NCBI GenBank assembly: GCA_045590535.1
Contig: JAZNRE010000009.1
Location: 1-60,936 of the forward strand
Origin: UMGS755 sp045590535
GTDB lineage: Bacteria; Bacillota; Clostridia; UBA1381; UBA9506
DNA length: 60,936 nucleotides
Reading direction: 5' to 3'
The notes beneath the pieces were generated by a model. It saw nothing but the letters and a program-made list of their open reading frames with translations. It ran no database searches and was not told the DNA's origin. The translations under genes were made by a program, and so were the position numbers. This document shows, piece by piece, positions 50,790 to 59,209 of this stretch; position 1 is the first letter of the stretch, and the number at the start of each line of letters is the position of its first letter.

Positions 50790-52172
50790 TTATTTTAAAA
50801 ACATATGCAAAAGCTTGGCATAAAGTTTGCTTTTATAGGGTTGATAGCGCATAGGCAAGTCAATCCAGGTCTTTTTATCCATAACCGATTTATAGTGCGA
50901 AAAGGCATCAAAACCATCTTTTCCGTGATAGGTGCCCATACCGCTTTCACCAACACCGCCAAATCCCATCTCGCTTGTTGCAAGGTGAACAACCACATCG
51001 TTTATGCAGCCACCACCATAAGAAAGCTCCGTCGTGACTCGCTTAATGTGTTTTTTGTTGCTTGAAAACAAATACAGTGCAAGGGGTTTTTCTTTATCTT
51101 TTAATTCTTCAATCATAGAATCAAAGCTGTCAAATGTCAGTATTGGCATAATGGGGCCAAAGATTTCTTCGCCCATAACGGCATCCTGTTCGGTTACATG
51201 ATCCATAACTGTAGGCGCAATCTGATTGGTTTCACGGTTTGTTTCACCACCAACGATAACCTTGTTTTCATCAATAAGACCGCAAAGACGCTCAAAATGT
51301 CTTTCGTTTATAATTTTGCCATAATTTTGATTTTCAAGAGGATGTTCGCCATATTGCTTTTCTAGTTGCTTAATAATTTCGGCAATAAATTTATCCTTTA
51401 TTGAGTTTTGGCAAAGAATATAATCGGGCGCAACACAGGTCTGACCACAGTTTAAAAATTTTCCAAACACAATCCGTTTCGCTGCAAGTTTAATGTTCGC
51501 ACTCTCATCTACGATACAAGGACTTTTACCGCCAAGTTCCAATACAGCAGGCGTAAGGTGTTCAGCGGTTTTACGAAGTACCTCTTTGCCAACCGCCTGA
51601 CTGCCCGTAAAGAATACAAAATCAAATTTCTGCTCTAAAAGTGCTGTGTTTTCAGCTCTGCCACCGGTTACAACCGCAACATATTCAGGAGCAAAACATT
51701 CGGTTATAATTTTCTCAATTATTTTGCTTGTGGCCGGTGAATAGGCGCTTGGTTTAACAATTGCCGTGTTGCCGGCGGCAATGCTATCGGCAAGGGGGTC
51801 CATCGTTAGAAGAAACGGATAGTTCCAAGGACTCATAATGAGTGTGTTGCCATAAGGAACGGGCTGTTTAAAGCTATGAGATGCAAAGTTTGTAAGTGGC
51901 GTGTAAACCGTCTTTTTCTTTGCAAATCGTTTTGTATGACGAATCATATATGAAATCTCAGATAATACAAGACCGCTTTCACACATGAATCCTTCAAAAT
52001 GACTTTTGCCAAGGTCCGCTTTTAATGCATCGTTTATTTCATTTTCATATTTTTTAATGGTTGCATGCAATTTTTTTAGTTGCTCAATGCGGAACTTTAC
52101 AGGAATGGTAACGCCGCTTTTATAATATTTTCTTTGCTTTTCAAGCAATGAGCTGATTTGTTCGTTTGTCAT
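50790..52172 (-). CDS. Aldehyde dehydrogenase, class 3 (fatty aldehyde type)
   Basis: 460 aa NAD(P)-dependent enzyme. Catalytic Glu212 is in LELGGKSP and Cys246 in NCGQTC. MSPWNYPF and the lack of the N-terminal extension fit the class 3/AlkH group, which oxidises medium and long-chain aldehydes. The last 20 residues (RYQPYKSKLYAKLLHMFLK) form a basic, amphipathic tail as in membrane-associated fatty aldehyde dehydrogenases. GGAGGA precedes ATG 52172; the longer reading enters degV. Last gene of ADH-DegV-ALDH. Confidence 0.9.
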   Translation of the reverse strand: MTNEQISSLLEKQRKYYKSGVTIPVKFRIEQLKKLHATIKKYENEINDALKADLGKSHFEGFMCESGLVLSEISYMIRHTKRFAKKKTVYTPLTNFASHSFKQPVPYGNTLIMSPWNYPFLLTMDPLADSIAAGNTAIVKPSAYSPATSKIIEKIITECFAPEYVAVVTGGRAENTALLEQKFDFVFFTGSQAVGKEVLRKTAEHLTPAVLELGGKSPCIVDESANIKLAAKRIVFGKFLNCGQTCVAPDYILCQNSIKDKFIAEIIKQLEKQYGEHPLENQNYGKIINERHFERLCGLIDENKVIVGGETNRETNQIAPTVMDHVTEQDAVMGEEIFGPIMPILTFDSFDSMIEELKDKEKPLALYLFSSNKKHIKRVTTELSYGGGCINDVVVHLATSEMGFGGVGESGMGTYHGKDGFDAFSHYKSVMDKKTWIDLPMRYQPYKSKLYAKLLHMFLK

Positions 52173-52185
52173 ACTTCTTCCTCCA

Positions 52186-53022
52186 TCACGCTTTTTCAAA
52201 GCCTACGAGTACGCCGCCTTTTTCAGCATAAAAGCTGCAAAGTCCTCTCAGTTTATGAATTTCTATCTGCACATTTTCAAATCTTGCAAGAATGCAATCC
52301 TTCAGCTTAATGGCGGCTGATTCATTTTGGCAATGACCAATGCTGATTTTTCCCGAATGAAAACCTTGTGCTTCAAGTTCCTCTACCAAGGTTTCAAGTG
52401 AGCGTTGTTCGCCACGACACTTATGCATGGGCTCAAGGGTTCCTTCGTCACTTGCTTTTCCGACAATGCATATACCTGCAATCCCCACAAGCCTTGCAAC
52501 CATAGGTGAAACACGGCCGTTATTGGCAAAAGTCCGAAGAGACTTTAACATAAAAAGAAGTCCCGTCCTTTTCATATACGCCTCAACAGTGTGACAGATC
52601 TCCTCATAAGGCATGCCGCTTTGAACGCATTCCCTAATTTTCTCTATAACCAACACAATTTCAGGCCCTGCCGAAAGCGTGTCAAACACATGCACGCGTT
52701 TCCCCTCATTTTCCGATTCATAAATCTGCTTTGCTGCACAGGCAGAATTATAACTCCCCGAAAGGCCGCTTGTAATCGTAACACAAAAGATGTCATCCGC
52801 ATCGTCAAATGCATCAAGCCAATCGTTTGTATTGGGACATGACGATTTTGATTTTCCTTTGTACTGGTAGAGAAACTGAACCATTTCGTCCACACAGAGG
52901 GATGCATCATCAACAAATTCCTGATCATCGGTAATGATTTTCATAGAGGCACAGCCAAACTCAATACCATGTAAATGAAATAAGTCACAGGACGAGTCAG
53001 CCACAATTTTAATTTTTCTCAT
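52186..53022 (-). CDS. DegV-family fatty-acid-binding protein (FakB type)
   Basis: 278 aa EDD-fold protein. IVADSSCDL at the start, TNDWLDAFDDADDIFCVTITSGLSGSYNSACAAK (the SGLSGSYN fatty-acid carboxylate motif) and GRVSPMVARLVG. DegV/FakB proteins hold a fatty acid for phosphorylation by FakA. fakA is not in the window. GGAGGA precedes ATG 53022, which overlaps the end of the ADH gene by 14 bp, and the ALDH gene begins 13 bp later, so the three are tightly coupled. Confidence 0.9.
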   Translation of the reverse strand: MRKIKIVADSSCDLFHLHGIEFGCASMKIITDDQEFVDDASLCVDEMVQFLYQYKGKSKSSCPNTNDWLDAFDDADDIFCVTITSGLSGSYNSACAAKQIYESENEGKRVHVFDTLSAGPEIVLVIEKIRECVQSGMPYEEICHTVEAYMKRTGLLFMLKSLRTFANNGRVSPMVARLVGIAGICIVGKASDEGTLEPMHKCRGEQRSLETLVEELEAQGFHSGKISIGHCQNESAAIKLKDCILARFENVQIEIHKLRGLCSFYAEKGGVLVGFEKA

Positions 53023-54223
53023 AGATTCCTCCAATTTGGTAATAAAAGCCTTCCAGTTCTTTTTTCGTCATCAGCTTCGGCACAGGATAAAGGGGATTTG
53101 CCTCTTTTTCGGCACGCTTTACCATTCGGCAAATATCTTCTTTTTTAATACCCTCTATTTGTTCGGGAATTCCCATATCTGCATTCAATTTTTTCACAGC
53201 ATCAATAAACTTTTCAGCCCCTGTTTTATACGAATCGTTTTGACTGCAAACCCCTGCAGCTACGCCAAGTTCATAAAGCTTTTTATATATGCTTTTGCCA
53301 TAAGCCTCCAGCACATAGGGCATAATAACGGTATTGGCAAGGCCGTGAGGTGTCCCATATTGGCCACCGAGAGAATGGGCAATTGCATGAATATATCCAA
53401 CATAGGATTTTGAAAAGGCTATACCTGCCTTATATGCCGCATGGAGCATATTTTCTCTTGCAATATGATTCTGTCCGTTATCATAAGCGGCTTTGAGATT
53501 TTCAAAAACGAGCTTTGTCGCCTCTAATGCAAGGCGTCTTGTTTCTTTTGTGGTTGAACGGCCTATATACGCTTCCACAGCATGCGTAAGAGCATCCATG
53601 CCTGTAGTCGCCGTTAAATGCGGGGGCAATGAATATGTAAGTTTGGCGTCAAGCACCGCATAGTGCGGTATAAGCGGAAAACTCATAAGAGCATATTTAT
53701 GATGCGTAACCGAATCTGTAATCATAGCTGCCAAGGTGGTTTCACTACCCGTACCTGCAGTGGTGGGAATGGCAATAAATGTCGGCAATTTGCGCCATGC
53801 TTTCAATTTGCCTCCCAACTGGTTGACGGTTCTGTTAGGATATACAACACGCGCACCCACAGCCTTTGCGCAGTCCATTGAAGAACCGCCGCCAATCGCT
53901 ATAATGGCATTACATTTGTTTGTGTGATACAGCTTAAGTGCACCCTCTACATTTATAACAGTTGGATTGGGAAGCGTATCATCATAAACTGCATACGGAA
54001 TATTACCTGTTTTTAATGCATCTTCAACAGGCTTCAACAATCCATTGTTTACTATGCCTTTGTCTGTAACAATAAGCACAGAGCTTACTTTTTCTTTGTC
54101 TAATACACCTCCAAGCTCTGTACAAGAATTTATGATTTGCGGCTCCCTGTATGGGAGCACTGGCAGAGCCATTCTGAATGCTCCCTGAAACACACGACAA
54201 TATACCGATTTAATAAAAAACAT
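53009..54223 (-). CDS. Iron-containing alcohol dehydrogenase
   Basis: 404 aa group III ADH. NAD-binding GGGSSMDCAKAVGA near residue 110, TTAGTGSETT near 155 and the metal-binding GMDALTHAVEAYIG, SLGGQYGTPHGLAN (His ligands) near 210-300. Such enzymes interconvert alcohols and aldehydes; chain length is not predictable from motifs. GAAAGGAAAG lies before ATG 54223. First gene of the ADH-DegV-ALDH operon, with a TetR-operator palindrome in its promoter region. Confidence 0.92.
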   Translation of the reverse strand: MFFIKSVYCRVFQGAFRMALPVLPYREPQIINSCTELGGVLDKEKVSSVLIVTDKGIVNNGLLKPVEDALKTGNIPYAVYDDTLPNPTVINVEGALKLYHTNKCNAIIAIGGGSSMDCAKAVGARVVYPNRTVNQLGGKLKAWRKLPTFIAIPTTAGTGSETTLAAMITDSVTHHKYALMSFPLIPHYAVLDAKLTYSLPPHLTATTGMDALTHAVEAYIGRSTTKETRRLALEATKLVFENLKAAYDNGQNHIARENMLHAAYKAGIAFSKSYVGYIHAIAHSLGGQYGTPHGLANTVIMPYVLEAYGKSIYKKLYELGVAAGVCSQNDSYKTGAEKFIDAVKKLNADMGIPEQIEGIKKEDICRMVKRAEKEANPLYPVPKLMTKKELEGFYYQIGGIYEKN

Positions 54224-54274
54224 CGTTACTTTCCTTTCTGTTTTTCAACATAATACTTTGTATTTCTACATTTT

Positions 54275-54291
54275 CAGCACACTGTGTGCTG
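54275..54291. promoter_or_regulatory. TetR operator in front of the ADH operon
   Basis: CAGCACACTGTGTGCTG, a perfect palindrome around a central T, 52 bp before the ADH start. The 15-bp core is identical to the site in front of tetR. Confidence 0.75.
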
Positions 54292-54294
54292 CAA

Positions 54295-54331
54295 AATTTT
54301 TAAACAGAGAAAAACTCCCTGTTTAAAAATT
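54295..54331 (-). terminator. Hairpin after tetR
   Basis: AATTTTTAAACAG/CTGTTTAAAAATT stem; AT-rich, probably the tetR terminator. Confidence 0.55.
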
Positions 54332-54335
54332 GGTG

Positions 54336-54914
54336 TTACGCTTTTAACCCATCTAAAATAAATCGAAAGCCATACCGATATCGCTCTATCGCTTCGTCCA
54401 GTGAAAGTTTTCTGCCAATGGCATCTGCATTAAATCCGCGGATAAAGCACCAAATTGCATAACTCGTCATATCCGTATCAACTTTCTTTATATACCCTTT
54501 ATCAATTGCATAATTAAGTATTTTTTTAATCTCTTCTATCCACCATTTATAGTTTCTGTCCGTAACAGAGTCATTTTCAAAAACATAATGGGCAAAGTTC
54601 ATTCTCGTTTCATAGGAAATGATAAGAGTTTTTTCAACCTCATCCATGATCTGCTCAAAAAAGTCCTTCTTTTCATCAAAATGAAATTTCAAACTTTCTC
54701 TAACTTTTAAAACGGATCGTTCCGAAATTATATCAAGAACTTCTTCAATGTTGTGAAACCGATTATAAAAAACCCGATTTGTTATATCAAGGCGCTTTAA
54801 GATTTTGCGCACATTTATATCATGCACTTTTTCAACTAAAGTTAATGCCTCTGTAGCTTCGATTATTTGTTCAGACATCTCATCATAAATTAACTTATCA
54901 AAGGTATTCGCCAT
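54336..54914 (-). CDS. TetR/AcrR-family transcriptional repressor
   Basis: 192 aa. The N-terminal helix-turn-helix (VRKILKRLDITNRVFYNRFHNIEEVL) is of TetR type; the C-terminal part is a helical ligand-binding and dimer domain with a TetR_C-like RYRYGFRFILDGL end. GAGGAGGTG precedes ATG 54914. It lies directly upstream of the ADH-DegV-ALDH operon on the same strand, and the same 15-bp palindrome occurs before both units, so it very likely represses itself and the operon. A fatty acyl or aldehyde ligand would fit. Confidence 0.9.
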   Translation of the reverse strand: MANTFDKLIYDEMSEQIIEATEALTLVEKVHDINVRKILKRLDITNRVFYNRFHNIEEVLDIISERSVLKVRESLKFHFDEKKDFFEQIMDEVEKTLIISYETRMNFAHYVFENDSVTDRNYKWWIEEIKKILNYAIDKGYIKKVDTDMTSYAIWCFIRGFNADAIGRKLSLDEAIERYRYGFRFILDGLKA

Positions 54915-54932
54915 AAAAACACCTCCTCTTTC

Positions 54933-54947
54933 AGCACACTGTGTGCT
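54933..54947. promoter_or_regulatory. TetR operator in front of tetR
   Basis: AGCACACTGTGTGCT, identical to the core at 54276-54290. It lies just downstream of the tetR -10 box, where bound repressor would block transcription start. Confidence 0.78.
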
Positions 54948-54952
54948 AGATT

Positions 54953-54981
54953 ATTCTACCATATTCTCCCTCGCTTGTCAA
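54953..54981 (-). promoter_or_regulatory. Promoter of tetR
   Basis: Minus strand: perfect -35 TTGACA (54976-54981), 17 bp, -10 TAGAAT (54953-54958). Confidence 0.75.
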
Positions 54982-55040
54982 TAGCTATTATTGACTCCAA
55001 TCCTTTGAATTTCCGTTTTAAACACACAAACAATGATGTT

Positions 55041-55085
55041 AATATAAAAACAGAACGATTTAGACGAGTCTCTAAATCGCTCTGT
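55041..55085 (-). terminator. Terminator of the sigma/anti-sigma operon
   Basis: ACAGAACGATTTAGA/TCTAAATCGCTCTGT stem with one mismatch; the minus strand continues into TTTTTATATT. Similar in sequence to the terminator at 56365. Confidence 0.75.
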
Positions 55086-55120
55086 CTCAACGGAAAAGCT
55101 AAACGAGGTAAATCCCATTT

Positions 55121-55774
55121 CTACTTGACAAATTTACATTCCCAGGTTCCCGTGATATGTAGCGGTGCATCGGCCTTTGCAAGACCGTACATCTTTTCAA
55201 TTACGATTGTATATTCTTCACCTGATTTAAATTTCGCATTGTTTAGCGAAAGATTAACGAACACCTTGCCATCACTAACCGTTCCCTTATCTCCCTCTTC
55301 TGCAGAAAGCTTTATTTTTTCTATTTCTTTATTATTGCTATCAACTATTTTGTATTCAGCGATTGCGACTTCCTGAATATAAGGAAATGGTGCTTCTGTT
55401 GGGTTTTCAAAGATCAATTCTACCGGAATAATAACATTACCGTTCTCGGATGTTAATTCCAAAATATCAACCTTAATATCGTTAGTTGCATTTTCATACT
55501 TAGTTCCGGTTATAGCTCCGTCAAAACGAACGATGTCGCTGAAAAAACCTTGAATCGTATTTGCTAACGGCGTCATTGTAACAGTTACAACGCAAAGTGC
55601 TAATGCTGCTGCGATTGCAAATGTTCTTTTCATTCTAATTCTGCCTTTAGGTTGACTCATAGCATGCGCCTCCATTTTCATAATTTCTTCTTTTAGTTCG
55701 AAAGGAGCCTGCATGACATTTTTGGTCGTTTCAGCGTGTTTTCTTAATTTGTTTTCCAGTTCATACAGTTTCAT
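55121..55774 (-). CDS. Putative anti-sigma factor with extracytoplasmic DUF4179-like domain
   Basis: About 217 aa. Cytosolic N-terminal helix (LYELENKLRKHAETTKNVM) that could bind the sigma factor, one membrane helix at about 49-67 (TFAIAAALALCVVTVTMTP), then a beta-rich extracellular domain. This is the topology of ECF anti-sigma proteins of the DUF4179 type. ATG 55774 is chosen because GGAAGGAG is correctly spaced from it; the ATG at 55786 touches that site. It overlaps the sigma gene by 14 bp, so the two are translationally coupled. The signal it senses is unknown. Confidence 0.8.
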   Translation of the reverse strand: MKLYELENKLRKHAETTKNVMQAPFELKEEIMKMEAHAMSQPKGRIRMKRTFAIAAALALCVVTVTMTPLANTIQGFFSDIVRFDGAITGTKYENATNDIKVDILELTSENGNVIIPVELIFENPTEAPFPYIQEVAIAEYKIVDSNNKEIEKIKLSAEEGDKGTVSDGKVFVNLSLNNAKFKSGEEYTIVIEKMYGLAKADAPLHITGTWECKFVK

Positions 55775-56243
55775 TTTTTGTTGCATCTCCTTCCAAAAAT
55801 GATTTTAATTCGTTTAATGCCTTTTTGGTTTTGTATTTTACTGTTGAAACGGGTAGTTTCAAACTGCGGGCAACCTCCTCATAAGTCATATCATGATAAA
55901 ACCGCAGAGTTATGTAGATTGATGACTTTGGGTTGAGTTTGCAAATGCAATCCATTATGCCGATTTCATCTGAGGACATATCGTAAAATACATTTAGGTT
56001 ATCAGTAAATTCTTCAGTAAATCTTTGTCTTTTAAGATAATCCTTGCTCTTGTTTATCACGATACGCGTAAGCCATGTTTTAAAATATCCTTGATTTTTT
56101 AATGATCCAAATGATTTCAAGGCAGACAAAACAGCTTCCTGAACACAGTCCTTGGCATCTTCGGTATTGTGCAGATAACCCAAAGCAACCAAAAACAAAG
56201 ACTTTTCACATTCTTTATATTTCTGCTCGAACAGTTGGTACAA
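55761..56243 (-). CDS. ECF-type RNA polymerase sigma factor
   Basis: 160 aa with region 2 (DAKDCVQEAVLSALKSFGSLKNQGYFKTWLTRIVINKSKDYLKR) and region 4 (YEEVARSLKLPVSTVKYKTKKALNELK). It uses a TTG start at 56243 behind AGGAGGAG. First gene of a two-gene operon with its anti-sigma. The promoter in front (56286-56313) has an ECF-like CGTC -10, so it may be self-activating. The SigV/SigM group is the nearest feel, but the target regulon is unknown. Confidence 0.88.
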   Translation of the reverse strand: MYQLFEQKYKECEKSLFLVALGYLHNTEDAKDCVQEAVLSALKSFGSLKNQGYFKTWLTRIVINKSKDYLKRQRFTEEFTDNLNVFYDMSSDEIGIMDCICKLNPKSSIYITLRFYHDMTYEEVARSLKLPVSTVKYKTKKALNELKSFLEGDATKNETV

Positions 56244-56265
56244 TGTAACTCCTCCTTTCGCCCTC

Positions 56266-56313
56266 GTAAAAGCTTTTACACCTATTAGACGATTTTAAAA
56301 CAAAAAAAGTCAA
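56266..56313 (-). promoter_or_regulatory. Possible ECF-type autoregulated promoter with a downstream palindrome
   Basis: Minus strand: -35-like TTGACT (56308-56313), 16 bp, -10-like CGTCTA (56286-56291), the CGTC form used by many ECF sigma factors. Directly downstream is GTAAAAGCTTTTAC (56266-56279), a perfect 14-bp palindrome. Confidence 0.5.
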
Positions 56314-56354
56314 AAGTTTCTGTTATTTCTTTTATACCATAAAAGAAACGCGCC

Positions 56355-56404
56355 AAAATAAAAAAAACAGAACAATCTAGATCGTCGTCTAAATTGTTCT
56401 GTTT
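56355..56404 (-). terminator. Terminator of the ktr-kdpDE operon
   Basis: AAACAGAACAATCTAGA/TCTAAATTGTTCTGTTT stem with one mismatch; the minus strand continues into a T-run. Confidence 0.82.
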
Positions 56405-56456
56405 CTATGGAAGAGCGGAATGGTTTAGATGCCTGTTCCTTTGTTAAATAACCACC

Positions 56457-57158
56457 TTATTCAACCTTCATCATTCTGTAACCGACACCTACATGTGTTT
56501 GGATATACTGAGGAGAGTCAGGCAATTTTTCAATCTTTTTTCTGAGCGTTGTCATAAATACTCGGAGCGAACCTATATCCGTTTCCCAGCTGCTTCCCCA
56601 AATCTTTTCAGCTATAAATTTATGTGTAAGCACCTTTCCTATATTTTGCGACAGCACGCAAAGCAGCTTATATTCTGTCGGTGTTAGGTGCATTTCTTCA
56701 TTATCAAGATATGCACATCCTGCAGCATAATCAACTTTAAGCTTTCCGTTTGTAAACATTGACTCTGATGCCACCGCTTGGTTTTGATAACTTAATCTTC
56801 TTTGTGTAACTCTAAGCCTTGCAAGGAGTTCTTCAACAGAGAACGGTTTTGTCAGGTAATCATCCGCTCCACAGTCTAATGCCTCTATTTTATCTGTATC
56901 CTCACTTCTTGCGCTGATAACGATAATCGGCATATTAGACCATGAACGAATTTTTTTAATTACTTCAATTCCGTCAATATCTGGCAGCCCCAAATCAAGC
57001 AAAACAACATCAGGATTATGTGAAGATGCCTGCATAATAGCATCGTTTCCGTCTTTTGCAGTTAAAAACTTATATTCGTGAGTTTTTAGGGTTGTTGAGA
57101 TTAAGTTTCGTATAGGCATATCGTCTTCAACAACCAAAACCGTCATTGTCTTATTCAT
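56457..57158 (-). CDS. kdpE: OmpR-family response regulator (KdpE-like)
   Basis: 233 aa. Receiver domain with VVEDD (acidic pocket), phospho-acceptor D55 in LLDLGLPDIDG, and KPFSVEELLARL; the C-terminal winged helix (HLTPTEYKLLCVLSQNIGKVLTHKFI, then VGVGYRM) binds DNA. AGGAGG precedes the ATG, which overlaps the kdpD stop by 8 bp. It acts with the adjacent KdpD. In classical systems the target is kdpFABC, which is absent here; the ktr genes of the same operon are the likely target. Confidence 0.9.
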   Translation of the reverse strand: MNKTMTVLVVEDDMPIRNLISTTLKTHEYKFLTAKDGNDAIMQASSHNPDVVLLDLGLPDIDGIEVIKKIRSWSNMPIIVISARSEDTDKIEALDCGADDYLTKPFSVEELLARLRVTQRRLSYQNQAVASESMFTNGKLKVDYAAGCAYLDNEEMHLTPTEYKLLCVLSQNIGKVLTHKFIAEKIWGSSWETDIGSLRVFMTTLRKKIEKLPDSPQYIQTHVGVGYRMMKVE

Positions 57159-59130
57159 TTATATCAACCTCCTTTACGGGCAGGGTAAATGTAAACACCG
57201 CACCATTCGGATTGTTGTCTGATACAGTAATTTCTCCGCTGTGTGCCGATATGATTGTTTTGCAAAGAGCAAGTCCCAAGCCAAGACTTCTTCTGCTGTC
57301 GGCAATTTTATTTGCTCCTGTATAAAACATATCAAACACCTTGTCTTTAATGTCATCGGCAATTCCGTTGCCGTTATCTGCAATACTAACCGAAATCATA
57401 TCATCTTTTCTTTCGGTACTGATTATAATTTCCGAACCGTTTGGTGTATATTTAATTGCATTGTCAACAATATTTATTATCACCTGAACAATAAGCCTTG
57501 CATCCACATCCACAAGCAATATATCATCGCTTTCGCATACCGTTATTTTATGCTCGACACTGCGTTTGTTGATGTGATTTAACGCTTCTGATATTATTTC
57601 ATCAATAAGCTCTGCAGATTTATTTAATTTCATATTACCGTCTTCAAGTCTTGTAACGGATAACAGGTTTTCAACAAGGTTTGTAAGCCACACAGAGTCG
57701 TTATAAATATCTGTGTAAATCTGATGTTTTGTATCTGCATCAAAGCCATCACCATTAGACAACAAATTATCTGCATTGCCAGATATAGATGTAAGTGGCG
57801 TTCTTAAATCGTGAGATATTGCACGAAGTAAGTTGGCTCTCATTTTCTCATTTTTAGCAAGCAGTTCGGACTCTTCTTTTTCACGGACAATCTTGTTGTT
57901 TTCAAGAGAAATTGCACATTCTCCCAAAATAGAAAGTAAGATGCTGCTTTCAAAAGAGTCAATTGCCTTTTCGTTTATATGAATTCCCACTATACCGTAA
58001 ATTTTGTCATTTACACGAATGGCAAAATAGAGAAATTTCGCCCGTGGGAATGTGTCTGTTGTTGCTCCTGCCTGATGGTTATTTTCTAATACCCACTGCG
58101 CAACTTCTTTTTCATCAATGATTATATCTTTTATTTCATCTTCTTCGCCATCTGACAAGAAGATATTGGTATCACCTATATTGTTGTTAACAACAGGATA
58201 TATGATAATATCTCGCTTTAGTAGCTTTATTAACTGATGCGCGGCTATAGCGATAATGTCACTTTCGTTATCTGCACGCTGTAAAAGCTGATTTGTGTCA
58301 AAAAGTATTTTGGTACGGTATGCCGACTGTGCCGACTTCTTTGCGTGATCTTTCAGTTTTATGGCAAGGGTACTTGATATAAAAGCTGACACGAACATAA
58401 TTGCAAATGTAGCAGGATACCCTTTTTCATAAGCCTTCATAGTGAAATATGGCTCGGTGAAAAAGAAATTAAATAATATAACGCTGACAAGTGATGATGC
58501 AAGCGAATATACCCTGTATTTTGTCAGTATCGAAATCAATAGAACACCCAGAATATATACCGTTATAATATTTGCCTCTGTAAATCCGAGTCCAAAAAAC
58601 ACATATCCGAGCAAGGTAGCACCGATAAGCAAGCCTACACTTATCAAAAGGTCATGAACAGACAGAATAAAGTCTGATGCTTTCTTATCTTTAGGCTCTT
58701 TATAATGTGTTACTTCAACGCCATCAGGAATGATGTGTATATCAATATTTGGTGCATGAGCAATCAGCTTTTCCGTAAGTGTCGGTTTTCTTATAAGATG
58801 CTTTTTTACTGCAGCACTTTTGCCGATAACTATTTTTGTTATCCCTGAAAGTCTTGCAAATTCTGCAATCTGATAAGGTACATCATCACCGCTTACCGTT
58901 TCAACTTTTGCCCCAAGCTGACGGGCAAGCTTCATATTTTGTTTAAGCCTTTTCTTATTGGTTTCATCAAGAGATGCAAATCCCGGTGTTTCTATATAAA
59001 GTGCGGTAAAGTTTCCGCTGAAGGCTTCTGCCATTTTTGCAGCAGTCTGTATAATCTTTGGATTTGACGGTGCAGACGAAAGACATACAAGTATGTGTTC
59101 CTCTGCATCTATTTTATATTGAAGGTTCAC
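57151..59130 (-). CDS. kdpD: KdpD-like sensor histidine kinase lacking the N-terminal KdpD domain
   Basis: 659 aa against about 880-900 for classical KdpD. It begins directly with a universal-stress-protein domain (about 10-135, EHILVCLSSAPSNPKIIQTA), then four membrane helices (about 160-255, DUF4118), a GAF-like domain (about 275-410), HisKA with the phospho-His in RAISHDLRTPLTS, and HATPase_c (NIVDNAIKYTPNG, IADNGNGI, GLGLALCKTI). The first domain of KdpD, with its Walker-type ATP motif, is missing, and c-di-AMP often binds in the USP part. GTG 59130 has GGGAGG eight bases upstream. In one operon with ktrA, ktrB and kdpE. Confidence 0.88.
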   Translation of the reverse strand: MNLQYKIDAEEHILVCLSSAPSNPKIIQTAAKMAEAFSGNFTALYIETPGFASLDETNKKRLKQNMKLARQLGAKVETVSGDDVPYQIAEFARLSGITKIVIGKSAAVKKHLIRKPTLTEKLIAHAPNIDIHIIPDGVEVTHYKEPKDKKASDFILSVHDLLISVGLLIGATLLGYVFFGLGFTEANIITVYILGVLLISILTKYRVYSLASSLVSVILFNFFFTEPYFTMKAYEKGYPATFAIMFVSAFISSTLAIKLKDHAKKSAQSAYRTKILFDTNQLLQRADNESDIIAIAAHQLIKLLKRDIIIYPVVNNNIGDTNIFLSDGEEDEIKDIIIDEKEVAQWVLENNHQAGATTDTFPRAKFLYFAIRVNDKIYGIVGIHINEKAIDSFESSILLSILGECAISLENNKIVREKEESELLAKNEKMRANLLRAISHDLRTPLTSISGNADNLLSNGDGFDADTKHQIYTDIYNDSVWLTNLVENLLSVTRLEDGNMKLNKSAELIDEIISEALNHINKRSVEHKITVCESDDILLVDVDARLIVQVIINIVDNAIKYTPNGSEIIISTERKDDMISVSIADNGNGIADDIKDKVFDMFYTGANKIADSRRSLGLGLALCKTIISAHSGEITVSDNNPNGAVFTFTLPVKEVDINE

Positions 59131-59209
59131 AAAACCCACCTCCCAATGATACTATTTTATCATATTATCAAATTTTACTCAACGGATAACCGGATTTTTC
59201 AAGTGGCAA

